Positions 6,148-12,357 of a stretch of DNA of 15,642 nucleotides are shown in pieces. Origin of the DNA: Rhodospirillaceae bacterium (GTDB lineage: Bacteria > Pseudomonadota > Alphaproteobacteria > MPNO01 > UBA2964). The position numbers and the translations under genes are program-made. Location of the stretch: positions 1-15,642 of the forward strand of contig JABJKO010000154.1 in NCBI GenBank assembly GCA_018660305.1, read 5' to 3'. How positions within the stretch are numbered: position 1 is the stretch's first letter; each line of letters opens with the position of its first letter. The notes below the pieces were generated by a model. It was not told where the DNA came from. It did no database searches and worked only from the letters and a program-made list of their open reading frames with translations.

Positions 6148-7140
6148 TCAGTTGCGCGATGTCGCCCAGATCTCCTCGGCGAACAGCTCCGACAGATCGT
6201 AGGCGCGCGGGATCAACCCCTGTTCATGGGAATAGGACACCAGTGTCTCCAGCGTATGCCGGTTTTCCTCGACACCGTATATCCATGGATCGTCGTCGCC
6301 GAAAATTTCGTTATGTTCCTCCACCGCCGCGTGGAGAAACGGCAGCGCGTAACGCAAATGCCCGTCAAACATATAGGGGATCGTGCTGTATTCCTTGGCG
6401 GCGAGAAACGCCTTGTAGAGGCTCTGCGCGATCCACCTGTTGTTCTCATACACCTCGCGCCGAATGGCGACGCAATGCATGGGCGGATAGATCCCCGTCT
6501 TCTTGTAGTAGTTGATCTCCTCGGTCTTGTAGTCCTGGAACAGACGGGTCACCGCCGAATGGCCTTCGTTGTAGGACGATGGCGCCCGCGCCGTGACGAT
6601 GGCGTCCAGTTCACCGGCAACCAGCAGGCCATTGAGAGTCTTGTCCTCGGGAATGAGCGTCAGTGACACGCCCGCCGGCAGGTTGAGATCGAGCTTCTCG
6701 ATCCGCCCGGGCTCGTCCAATCCGCCGGACAGCCAGGTCATGTCTTCGGGCGGCACGCCATATTCATGCTGCAGAATGCCCCGGATCCACAGCGCGGCCG
6801 TGATCTGGTATTCCGGCACCCCGACGCGCTTGCCCTTGAGATCGCTGGCCTGATCGATCCCGGCGCTGGTGTTGATATAGATGCTGGAATGACGGAAGAC
6901 GCGGGACAGGAACACCGGCAATGCGACGAAATCCGGGCCCTCCTCCTTCGAAATCAGATAGGACGACAGTGACATCTCGGACACGTCGAATTCCTGATGC
7001 CGCAACATGCGCCAGAACGTGTCCTCATAGCGCAGCAGCAACACATTGAGGTCTATCCCCTCGGCCTGAACCCGACCGTCGAACAGCGGCAGGCTCCTGT
7101 CATAGGGGGCGCAAGCAAGGGTAAGGGGTAATCGGGACAT
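6148..7140 (-). CDS. 4,5-dihydroxyphthalate decarboxylase-like protein
   Basis: A 330-residue protein of the periplasmic-binding-protein (NMT1/THI5-like) fold that includes Pseudomonas Pht5, 4,5-dihydroxyphthalate decarboxylase. Family motifs are FDVSEMSLSSYLISK (51-65), PVFLSRVFRHSSIYIN, and DLKGKRVGVPEYQITAALWI followed by RGIL and EYGVPPEDMTWLSGG. The N terminus (MSRLPLTLACAPYDRSLPL) is not a signal peptide: it lacks a long hydrophobic core and cleavage site, so the protein is likely cytoplasmic and enzymatic rather than an ABC-transport receptor, and no permease or ATPase gene is nearby. A GGTAGG ribosome site lies 8 bases before ATG. It is the first gene of the module with the two HDO-fold proteins. 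The true substrate is probably another aromatic or heterocyclic acid; annotation in this family is often over-specific. Confidence 0.82.
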   Translation of the reverse strand: MSRLPLTLACAPYDRSLPLFDGRVQAEGIDLNVLLLRYEDTFWRMLRHQEFDVSEMSLSSYLISKEEGPDFVALPVFLSRVFRHSSIYINTSAGIDQASDLKGKRVGVPEYQITAALWIRGILQHEYGVPPEDMTWLSGGLDEPGRIEKLDLNLPAGVSLTLIPEDKTLNGLLVAGELDAIVTARAPSSYNEGHSAVTRLFQDYKTEEINYYKKTGIYPPMHCVAIRREVYENNRWIAQSLYKAFLAAKEYSTIPYMFDGHLRYALPFLHAAVEEHNEIFGDDDPWIYGVEENRHTLETLVSYSHEQGLIPRAYDLSELFAEEIWATSRN

Positions 7141-7172
7141 AACTGAAACCTACCTGTTGGGCTTTATTGGAG

Positions 7173-7226
7173 TGGTCCTCCGATGGACCATCGAGACAAC
7201 TGTAGCACAGAGGGTTGTCCGGTAAA
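7173..7226 (-). promoter_or_regulatory. Candidate promoter and operator of the HDO module
   Basis: A perfect inverted repeat TGGTCC-TCCGAT-GGACCA (7173-7190) lies 33-50 bases before the ATG at 7140. On the minus strand it is preceded by TTTACC (7226-7221), a 16-base spacer and TACAGT (7204-7199), which fits loosely as -35 and -10 boxes. That would place the start of transcription near 7192, immediately before the repeat. TGG(T)...(A)CCA symmetry is common in GntR/FadR-type operators. The inverted repeat is certain; the promoter boxes and the function are inference. Confidence 0.35.
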
Positions 7227-7393
7227 GGGCCGGGAAATGGGGGAAATCCCGCAGTTTAAGATCCTGCCCAACAGATACCCGGAACGCCCCCTTTCGAGCT
7301 AATTATGTATGCTTCGCCCTCAATGGCAGACGCGCTCGCGGATACGGTTTCAAGACCGGGTTTGATCTGGAACGGACTCTGCGCCGGATTTAA

Positions 7394-8530
7394 TCAGGCC
7401 ACGTGGGTTTGCGGCTCAGCCAATTCCGCCTCGTCCTGATCCAAGACGTATTCCCTGAAAATTCGGAACAAATCGGGGTCAAGCTGATCCCTGGAGAGCT
7501 GCATCACATCGAGCGCTTCGACGCTGTTCATCGCCCCCTTGTAAGCCCTTTTGTCGATGAGAGCGGAATAGATATCGGCGATGGTCGTCATTCTCACGAA
7601 ATCATCGATCTTGGAGCCGGACAGACCATCAGGGTAACCCGTCCCGTCGAGCTTTTCATGGTGGGAGGTGGCCATGGTAACGATGATCTTGTCGAGATTT
7701 TGCTCATTGAGCAGGATGGTGCGCGAGTATACCGGGTGCAATTTCATGGTTTCCCATTCCTGATCGTCAAGCTTTCCGGGTTTGTCGAGGATCTCGAATG
7801 GGATTTTTGATTTGCCAATATCATGGAGCAAGCCACCAATCGTCAGTAGCTCCAGATCGGCGCCCCGAATTCCGATCGAATGGGCGAAGTAGGTAAGCGT
7901 TCCGCAGACAAACATGCTGTGCCGAAACGAATAGTTGTGATGGCGGTCAAGGGAATCGATCCATTCATTGAGCCCGCCAAGCGCTGCGGCCTCGCGTATA
8001 TGTTCACAACTATCGGTAATGTCCTCTATTGGCAGAGGCTCGCCGCGCCTGAGGTGCAAAAAGCATTTTTCGAAACATTTGAGACTGGTTGTTAGAGCTT
8101 TTTGCTTCACCGGGTCCAACAAAGCCCACGAACTATACACCTGCTGATGAAGCGTCTTCTTTGCCAATTCGCGAAGCTCGTGGGGCTCGATCGGCAACAC
8201 GACGTAATCGTTGATCCCCAGATTGTAAAGTTTTGTGATGCTGTCGCTGTTGTGAGTTGGCAGGACGAAGATTTTTGCGCCGTCGCACAATTCCGTAGCT
8301 GCCTTCAACGACTCGAATGTCGGTCCCGATCTCGGGTTGGTAAAGAAAACATGAAGATCAGCGTTGAGCGGCTCGCCGGCGACATAGTCGTCAAGGAGTT
8401 GGCTTTTCAAGGTGAAAAATTTGGACAATGGCCCGGCCACGGCGTCAAGATCGACCGCTTTGTCATGGATTACGGCAATGTCGGGCAATAGGCGGGGCAC
8501 AGGGCTGAAAACTCGAAGACCGCGAAGCAC
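7394..8530 (-). CDS. HD-GYP cyclic-di-GMP phosphodiesterase with pseudo-receiver domain
   Basis: A 378-residue cytoplasmic signalling protein. The C-terminal HD-GYP domain (about 195-350) hydrolyses cyclic di-GMP in this family. All hallmarks are present: FRHSMF (His about 204), LLHDIGKSKIP (His-Asp about 236-237), KLHPVY, SHHEKLDGTGYPDGL with intact GYP (about 298-300), and TIADIYSAL (Asp about 319). The N-terminal part (about 15-128) has receiver-like strands (DIAVIHD, DLHVFFTNP, KIFVLPT, NDYVVLPIEPHEL). It lacks an Asp at the end of the third strand and the conserved Lys of the fifth, so it is probably not phosphorylated. No ATG is available: GTG at 8530 is preferred, with AAGG 8 bases upstream, while TTG at 8533 is possible. 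Upstream in-frame TAG limits the frame. It is divergent from a small membrane protein and may be co-regulated with it. Confidence 0.9.
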   Translation of the reverse strand: MLRGLRVFSPVPRLLPDIAVIHDKAVDLDAVAGPLSKFFTLKSQLLDDYVAGEPLNADLHVFFTNPRSGPTFESLKAATELCDGAKIFVLPTHNSDSITKLYNLGINDYVVLPIEPHELRELAKKTLHQQVYSSWALLDPVKQKALTTSLKCFEKCFLHLRRGEPLPIEDITDSCEHIREAAALGGLNEWIDSLDRHHNYSFRHSMFVCGTLTYFAHSIGIRGADLELLTIGGLLHDIGKSKIPFEILDKPGKLDDQEWETMKLHPVYSRTILLNEQNLDKIIVTMATSHHEKLDGTGYPDGLSGSKIDDFVRMTTIADIYSALIDKRAYKGAMNSVEALDVMQLSRDQLDPDLFRIFREYVLDQDEAELAEPQTHVA

Positions 8531-8633
8531 CAAGTAAACCTTGTTTCTATTAAAAATTGATTGATCGGCGGGCTACTATCACTCTATTACACGCTCACCG
8601 TGGGTCGGCAACTGACACCAAAACTGGCGCAAT

Positions 8634-8664
8634 CAGACATTGGAATAAAGCTGACGAATGTCTG
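8634..8664. repeat. 8-bp inverted repeat in the divergent intergenic region
   Basis: CAGACATT and AATGTCTG are perfect reverse complements separated by 15 bases. AATGTCTGCTATTGG recalls a family of interspersed degenerate sequences common between genes in alphaproteobacteria (translations often read NVCYW.., as here), so this may be a decayed copy of such an element. The inverted repeat is seen directly; the family link is from memory. Confidence 0.45.
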
Positions 8665-8730
8665 CTATTGGCTATACCCGGAAGAACGGACACCGGAAAG
8701 TGATTCCCGCTTTGCCCCCGATAGCGAACC

Positions 8731-8744
8731 TTCGTTTAAACGAA
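8731..8744. promoter_or_regulatory. 14-bp perfect palindrome, candidate operator
   Basis: TTCGTTTAAACGAA reads identically on both strands. It sits about 200 bases above the HD-GYP start and 145 above the small membrane protein gene, so a dimeric regulator bound here could control both divergent genes. The symmetry is certain; regulator and function are unknown. Confidence 0.4.
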
Positions 8745-8802
8745 ATCCGCTTCCCCTGAATTGATACCTCCTTCCGGGTGTGAAGCCGGCATCCAGCCTC
8801 GA

Positions 8803-8831
8803 TAGACTCATCCTCTGGAGCTGCATAGAAT
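8803..8831 (+). promoter_or_regulatory. Candidate sigma-70 promoter for the small membrane protein
   Basis: TAGACT (8803-8808), a 17-base spacer and TAGAAT (8826-8831) match the -35 and -10 consensus at four and five of six positions. Transcription would start near 8838, giving a leader of about 50 bases that ends in a strong GAGGAGGG ribosome site. Confidence 0.35.
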
Positions 8832-8888
8832 TTCGCCCAGGGAAAGCAGGCCGATTACATAGGTCTCTGAAACTTCGAGGAGGGAATC

Positions 8889-9194
8889 ATGATCAGGCGA
8901 GGTACCGGAATATTTGTTCTCGTGACGGGCATAGCCATTGGATTTACCGTCGGTGTTGGCGTTTCGTCGCCCCACCAGTCTGCGTCCGCGAAAGGAACAA
9001 GCAAGACTATCCAGACTTTAGAAGGCGCCATTAAAAGAAATGCCACGGATATCGCCAATCTCAAGCGGCAGTTTCGGTTGCTGAGCGGAAAAACCGCCAA
9101 ATTAGGGGGTCGGGTGCGCGGTAACCGGAGAGCCACGTCTACCATTGCGACAAAAAGCGGCATACGCATTGAATTCAGAGATGACCCGTACTGA
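8889..9194 (+). CDS. Small membrane-anchored coiled-coil protein, unknown function
   Basis: A 101-residue protein not assigned to a family. After a positive start (MIRRG) there is one hydrophobic segment (about 7-26, GIFVLVTGIAIGFTVGVGVS), either a membrane anchor or an uncleaved signal sequence. A probable coiled coil follows (about 38-72, SKTIQTLEGAIKRNATDIAN then LKRQFRLLSG), then a very basic stretch (KTAKLGGRVRGNRRA) and the tail RIEFRDDPY. The ATG has the excellent ribosome site GAGGAGGG and an upstream promoter candidate, so it is likely real despite its size. It is divergent from the HD-GYP phosphodiesterase across a region with a perfect palindrome, and could be part of the same envelope-related response. 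The basic tail could contact phospholipid or nucleic acid if the C terminus is cytoplasmic; topology is unresolved. Confidence 0.72.
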   Translation: MIRRGTGIFVLVTGIAIGFTVGVGVSSPHQSASAKGTSKTIQTLEGAIKRNATDIANLKRQFRLLSGKTAKLGGRVRGNRRATSTIATKSGIRIEFRDDPY

Positions 9195-9294
9195 GGTCGC
9201 CCATGTCCGACATCGTCCCGTGTGCGGAGTTTAGGCGCTGGTTTGCGCATTCAACGCAGCGGATGTCGATCTGCGTCACAACTGAAATGGGCCG

Positions 9295-10167
9295 TCATTT
9301 TCGCGCTTCGCGGCGCAGCACGTCATAGGCACCGAGGAAAATGACGATGGCGCCGACCCAGGTCCAGATATCCGGGAGTTCGCTAAACAGCACCCAACCG
9401 ATCGCAACTGCCCACGGCAAGCGCAGAAAATTGAAGGACTGAACGATGCGGGCATCCGCCGCCCTGATCGAATAGGTAAGGCAAAGCTGCGCCAGCATGA
9501 ACAGCGCCCCCATGGCGAGGATCCACGGCACCTGCTGCCAGCTGGGTGTCACCCAGCTAAGCGCCGCCGGAATGGCGGCCAGCGGGACAATAATCAAATT
9601 GGATGCCAGGGTGATCAGGACGGGACTTTCGGTCGTCCCCAACTTGCGGATCACGATATTGGCCGCCGCGAACGCCAGTGCTGATGCCAGTGCAGCCATG
9701 GCCCCGAGATTGAGGGGCAGATAGCCGGGCCTGACAATGATGAGCGCGCCGGCAAACCCGATGGCGCAGGAAATCCAGCCGCGCAGACCGACATATTCAC
9801 CGAGAATGAAGCTGGCCAGAACGATGGTGAAAATCGGCACCGTAAACAGCAGCGACTGCACGTTGGCGATATCGAGAACGCTGTAGGCATAGAAGGACGT
9901 CCACATGCCGGCAAAGGACAGCAGCCCGCGCGCCAAATAGAGCCTGGCATGGGGGCGGGCTGCAACCAGCGAGCCCTTCGGCAGGCGCGCCGCCATGGGC
10001 ATCAACAGCAGCGCGCTGATGACGCTGAAGAACAATAGAAGCTGGAATACGCTGAAATCGAACGACAGCTTGCGTACGAGGCCACTGGCGCAGGACTGGA
10101 ATCCAGTGCACAGCACCATCCAGAGGATACCCCGAAGTGCAGCGCTGTGGATTGCCGGCGCTGTCAA
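9295..10167 (-). CDS. EamA/DMT family transporter
   Basis: A 290-residue inner-membrane DMT transporter with two EamA repeats. Motifs are VLDIANVQSLLFTVPIFTIV (repeat 1), ALIIVRPGYLPLNLGAMAAL (junction) and ARIVQSFNFLRLPWA followed by FSELPDIWTWVGAIVIF (repeat 2). It is a close relative of the tandem pair at 2583-4318; even the DNA of the PDIWTW segment is very similar to that at 2583-3443. The start is taken as TTG at 10167. The frame has no ATG or GTG before the upstream in-frame TAA, and the next ATG (residue 17) would cut the first membrane helix. Its ribosome site is poor (GTGG), so expression may be low or dependent on the DUF2336 gene 146 bases upstream. In repeat 1 the VPVGDFFA motif of its relatives is replaced by LDIANVQS, which may mean a different substrate. 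Confidence 0.9.
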   Translation of the reverse strand: MTAPAIHSAALRGILWMVLCTGFQSCASGLVRKLSFDFSVFQLLLFFSVISALLLMPMAARLPKGSLVAARPHARLYLARGLLSFAGMWTSFYAYSVLDIANVQSLLFTVPIFTIVLASFILGEYVGLRGWISCAIGFAGALIIVRPGYLPLNLGAMAALASALAFAAANIVIRKLGTTESPVLITLASNLIIVPLAAIPAALSWVTPSWQQVPWILAMGALFMLAQLCLTYSIRAADARIVQSFNFLRLPWAVAIGWVLFSELPDIWTWVGAIVIFLGAYDVLRREARK

Positions 10168-10313
10168 AGTGCCACGTCTGAAACGGAAAAAATGGAAGTC
10201 ATTGCCCCTGCGAATAGCCCGCGTAGGACCGCGAGACCGCCTGTTGTGATTTACTTGAAGAGGACTTTAGCGGCAATCAGTGCGCGATGCACCGGCTGAG
10301 ATCGGGCAATCTG

Positions 10314-11600
10314 TCAGTCGAACAGCGCGAGTTGCTCTTCCATCTCGTCCGTTCGCAGGGGGTAATCGACGCCGTCCCGGGCATTCATGATCTTGTGCGG
10401 GGGGATCCCGGCCAGTTGGCGTTGCAAATCCATGGCGAATCGCGCGGTGAAACCCGCTTTCCAGGAGAGCGCCATCATGGTCCGGCCATTCTGGACCTTG
10501 ACCATCCGCTGCACCCTCTCGCCCGGCAAGCCGGACCTGAGCGCCAGCGCCTCGGTAACAAAACTGTTTTCCCAATTATCGAGGGCCTGCGCGACGACCT
10601 CATCGGTAAGCGAGCCTTCTTCGAACATCCGGCGGGCCCGGCCTTCGGTGGTCTCCGGGCGGTTGGGACGGGCACGCGGTTTCGGTGCTTCGGTTGATTC
10701 CGCGACCGGTTCCGCGGCAGTGTTTTGCGATCCGGCCTGGATCCGTATGGCGAATTTGTCACCGCGCGATTCGATGGCGCTGTTCATACCCGCCGCCGTT
10801 GCGGAATCCACATCGTCCCGGCTGCACAATGTCTTGAGCAGGGCCCCGGCGACGAATTTCGCCAGCTTGATCAGCAGCCCGCCTGCCAAGCCTTTGCGCT
10901 CGACCAGGGGCGGCTGTAATTCGGGAACGGACCCCGCCCGATCCACCAACCCCTCAAGTGTGGCGGGCGCCAGGCTGGAACCCGGATTGGCAATGATCGC
11001 GGCAACCGCCGCCGGCTCGCCGTGGGCAATGAGCGCGTCGCCAACCGATGTCGAGACCGTGTCGCGGCCGGCAATGGCGTGCTGGGCCCAGCCGGGCGCG
11101 CCCTCCTCGATGATCGTGATCATGTCATCGTCGGACAGAACCGGCGATTCCCGCAGGATCGGCGCGGCGATTTCCTCTTCCTCGTCCCGTGCCAGGGCAA
11201 GCACCAGCGGGTGTGGCGCCTGCCCGTCGCTTTTAAAGGTCTGAGACAGAATTTTGCGGACTTTTACCACGTTGTCGCGCATCAGGGTTTCCAGGATGGT
11301 GAACCCCATGCGCCACAGATCCTGACGCTTAGACGCCTCCAGCCCATCGCCCACGATCTTGCGCGCCACGGCGCAGCGGACCGAAATATCGGGATCGCGG
11401 GACAACAGGACATCGGCCTTGTTGGGTGTGGACGGGTTTTCCCCAATGGCCCGGCGGATGCCCATATGGGGGTCTTCAGCCAAAAAATAGAGGAATTCAG
11501 GCGGAGTCTGGGGGTTGACCGCCAGAGCAAGGCGCGCGTCTACATCATCGCCCCGCGCGATCGCCATTGCGCCTTCATAATCGATTGCCGGTGAACCCAT
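10314..11600 (-). CDS. DUF2336 domain-containing protein
   Basis: A 428-residue soluble protein of the alphaproteobacterial DUF2336 family. The N-terminal and middle parts form alpha-helical HEAT-like repeats: successive units such as DARLALAVNPQTPPEFLYFL, MGIRRAIGENPSTP and ISVRCAVARKIVGD each carry an R-x-A-(L/V)-x helix. The segment ending APILRESPVLSDDDMITII is the conserved DUF2336 signature. A hydrophobic patch (LAGGLLIKLAKFVAGALLKTL, about 237-257) is followed by a low-complexity Ala/Pro/Glu linker (about 290-320) and a C-terminal helical domain (GRARRMFEEGSLTDEVVAQA). The start is ATG with AGGA 8 bases upstream. The biochemical function of the family is not established; helical repeats suggest a protein-interaction scaffold, often encoded near signalling genes. 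It is divergent from a secreted protein at 11733. Confidence 0.88.
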   Translation of the reverse strand: MGSPAIDYEGAMAIARGDDVDARLALAVNPQTPPEFLYFLAEDPHMGIRRAIGENPSTPNKADVLLSRDPDISVRCAVARKIVGDGLEASKRQDLWRMGFTILETLMRDNVVKVRKILSQTFKSDGQAPHPLVLALARDEEEEIAAPILRESPVLSDDDMITIIEEGAPGWAQHAIAGRDTVSTSVGDALIAHGEPAAVAAIIANPGSSLAPATLEGLVDRAGSVPELQPPLVERKGLAGGLLIKLAKFVAGALLKTLCSRDDVDSATAAGMNSAIESRGDKFAIRIQAGSQNTAAEPVAESTEAPKPRARPNRPETTEGRARRMFEEGSLTDEVVAQALDNWENSFVTEALALRSGLPGERVQRMVKVQNGRTMMALSWKAGFTARFAMDLQRQLAGIPPHKIMNARDGVDYPLRTDEMEEQLALFD

Positions 11601-11706
11601 AATGCCGTTCCTGGACCGTCGCAGAACGGTAATCCGGGAGCATTAACGTTTGGTTGAATACCTCCATCTAGACCGTGTGTATCCGTGAAAAATCGGGTAA
11701 TTTGAA

Positions 11707-11716
11707 ATCCGCGGAT
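11707..11716. promoter_or_regulatory. 10-bp palindrome in the divergent DUF2336 / secreted protein spacer
   Basis: ATCCGCGGAT is a perfect palindrome 16 bases before the ATG at 11733 and directly ahead of its GAGGGG ribosome site. A second TATCCG half-site lies some 30 bases upstream. It could be an operator in the 132-base divergent spacer, but short GC-rich palindromes arise by chance. Confidence 0.2.
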
Positions 11717-11732
11717 AGAGGGGTTTTCTACC

Positions 11733-12353
11733 ATGTACCGAATTGCGGCTCTTGCCATTTTCCTGACATTCAGCATACCGCTGGCGGTGCTGGGGCAGAA
11801 AGCCAACGACACAATTTCCAGCCGAATGAACGCGTTCGCCTGCGGCACCCTGCCCAGCCCCCTCACTGTGGATGTTCAAGTTCTCGATAACGCAAAGCGC
11901 TTTGTGCAGTTTCGGACGCGCTTTATCGAGGCGCTGCGGGCCAGTGGTAGCGATGCGGTCAGGGGTGCGGCCGCGATCCTGACGCTGGATATGAGAACCG
12001 AGCGGGAATTTCAGCGGCGCGAGGGAGGCGAATTGCTTGAACTGCGCGCCGGTCAGGAGAACACCAATATCGGCGCCGAAGGAGATGTCTTCTTTCGCGG
12101 CAATATCTGGTCCAACTCAGCGGACAGCGTCCTCGGCGGGCGCAAGCGCGATTTGGGGCGCCTGTCGCTCAACCAACTCCGGGTGACTGCAACGGTGAAC
12201 GACCGCAAGAACGGCCGCTGCCTTTGGCAGGGCGAGGTCATACACAATCTTAATGGCGAACACCCGGATGCCGCCACCGTGCGCATACTTCCCATCCTTG
12301 CCCAATCCATCGGCAAGACGGCCCGCAATCAGGCAATCGATTTAGATCGTTAG
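11733..12353 (+). CDS. Secreted protein of unknown function
   Basis: A 206-residue exported protein not assigned to a family. The N terminus is a clear Sec signal peptide: MYRIA, a hydrophobic core LAIFLTFSIPLAVLG, and a likely cut near G21/Q22, with no lipobox cysteine. The mature part is mixed alpha/beta with FVQFRTRFIEALRASG (about 57-72), a central AAAILTLDMRTERE strand, LGRLSLNQLRVTATVNDR and NGRCLWQGEV (about 160-169). Its two cysteines (C37 and C163) are in the mature region and could form a disulfide in the periplasm. The ribosome site GAGGGG lies 9 bases before ATG. It is divergent from the DUF2336 gene and convergent, with a 4-base gap, with the flavin monooxygenase. The LW-x-GEV ending resembles periplasmic accessory proteins that bind other envelope components, but no specific function can be claimed. 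Confidence 0.82.
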   Translation: MYRIAALAIFLTFSIPLAVLGQKANDTISSRMNAFACGTLPSPLTVDVQVLDNAKRFVQFRTRFIEALRASGSDAVRGAAAILTLDMRTEREFQRREGGELLELRAGQENTNIGAEGDVFFRGNIWSNSADSVLGGRKRDLGRLSLNQLRVTATVNDRKNGRCLWQGEVIHNLNGEHPDAATVRILPILAQSIGKTARNQAIDLDR

Positions 12354-12357
12354 AACC

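Larger units (their letters stand above)
8531..8888. other. Divergent intergenic region without a supported gene
   Basis: This stretch lies between the HD-GYP gene (minus) and the small membrane protein (plus). It holds the 8634-8664 inverted repeat, the 8731-8744 palindrome and a possible plus-strand promoter. Short frames exist, but none has a ribosome site or protein-like composition. The base composition just upstream of the HD-GYP start is AT-rich (TTCTATTAAAAATTGATT), as expected for a promoter. Confidence 0.6.

Noticed and set aside
6148..7140. Periplasmic substrate-binding protein of an ABC transporter
   Set aside because: There is no signal peptide and no permease or ATPase gene nearby; the closest recalled family is the cytoplasmic decarboxylase Pht5.
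7140..7394. Intrinsic terminator between the HD-GYP gene and the HDO module
   Set aside because: Only 4-bp stems such as CGGT/ACCG without a T-run were found in 7141-7393; nothing strong enough to call.
8561..8764. 67-codon plus-strand frame in the HD-GYP upstream region
   Set aside because: It has no ribosome site and no protein-like pattern. It lies over the inverted repeats and probable promoter of the divergent gene.
8780..9034. 84-codon plus-strand frame starting with GTG
   Set aside because: It overlaps out of phase the small membrane protein gene, which has a strong ribosome site and a sensible hydrophobic segment.
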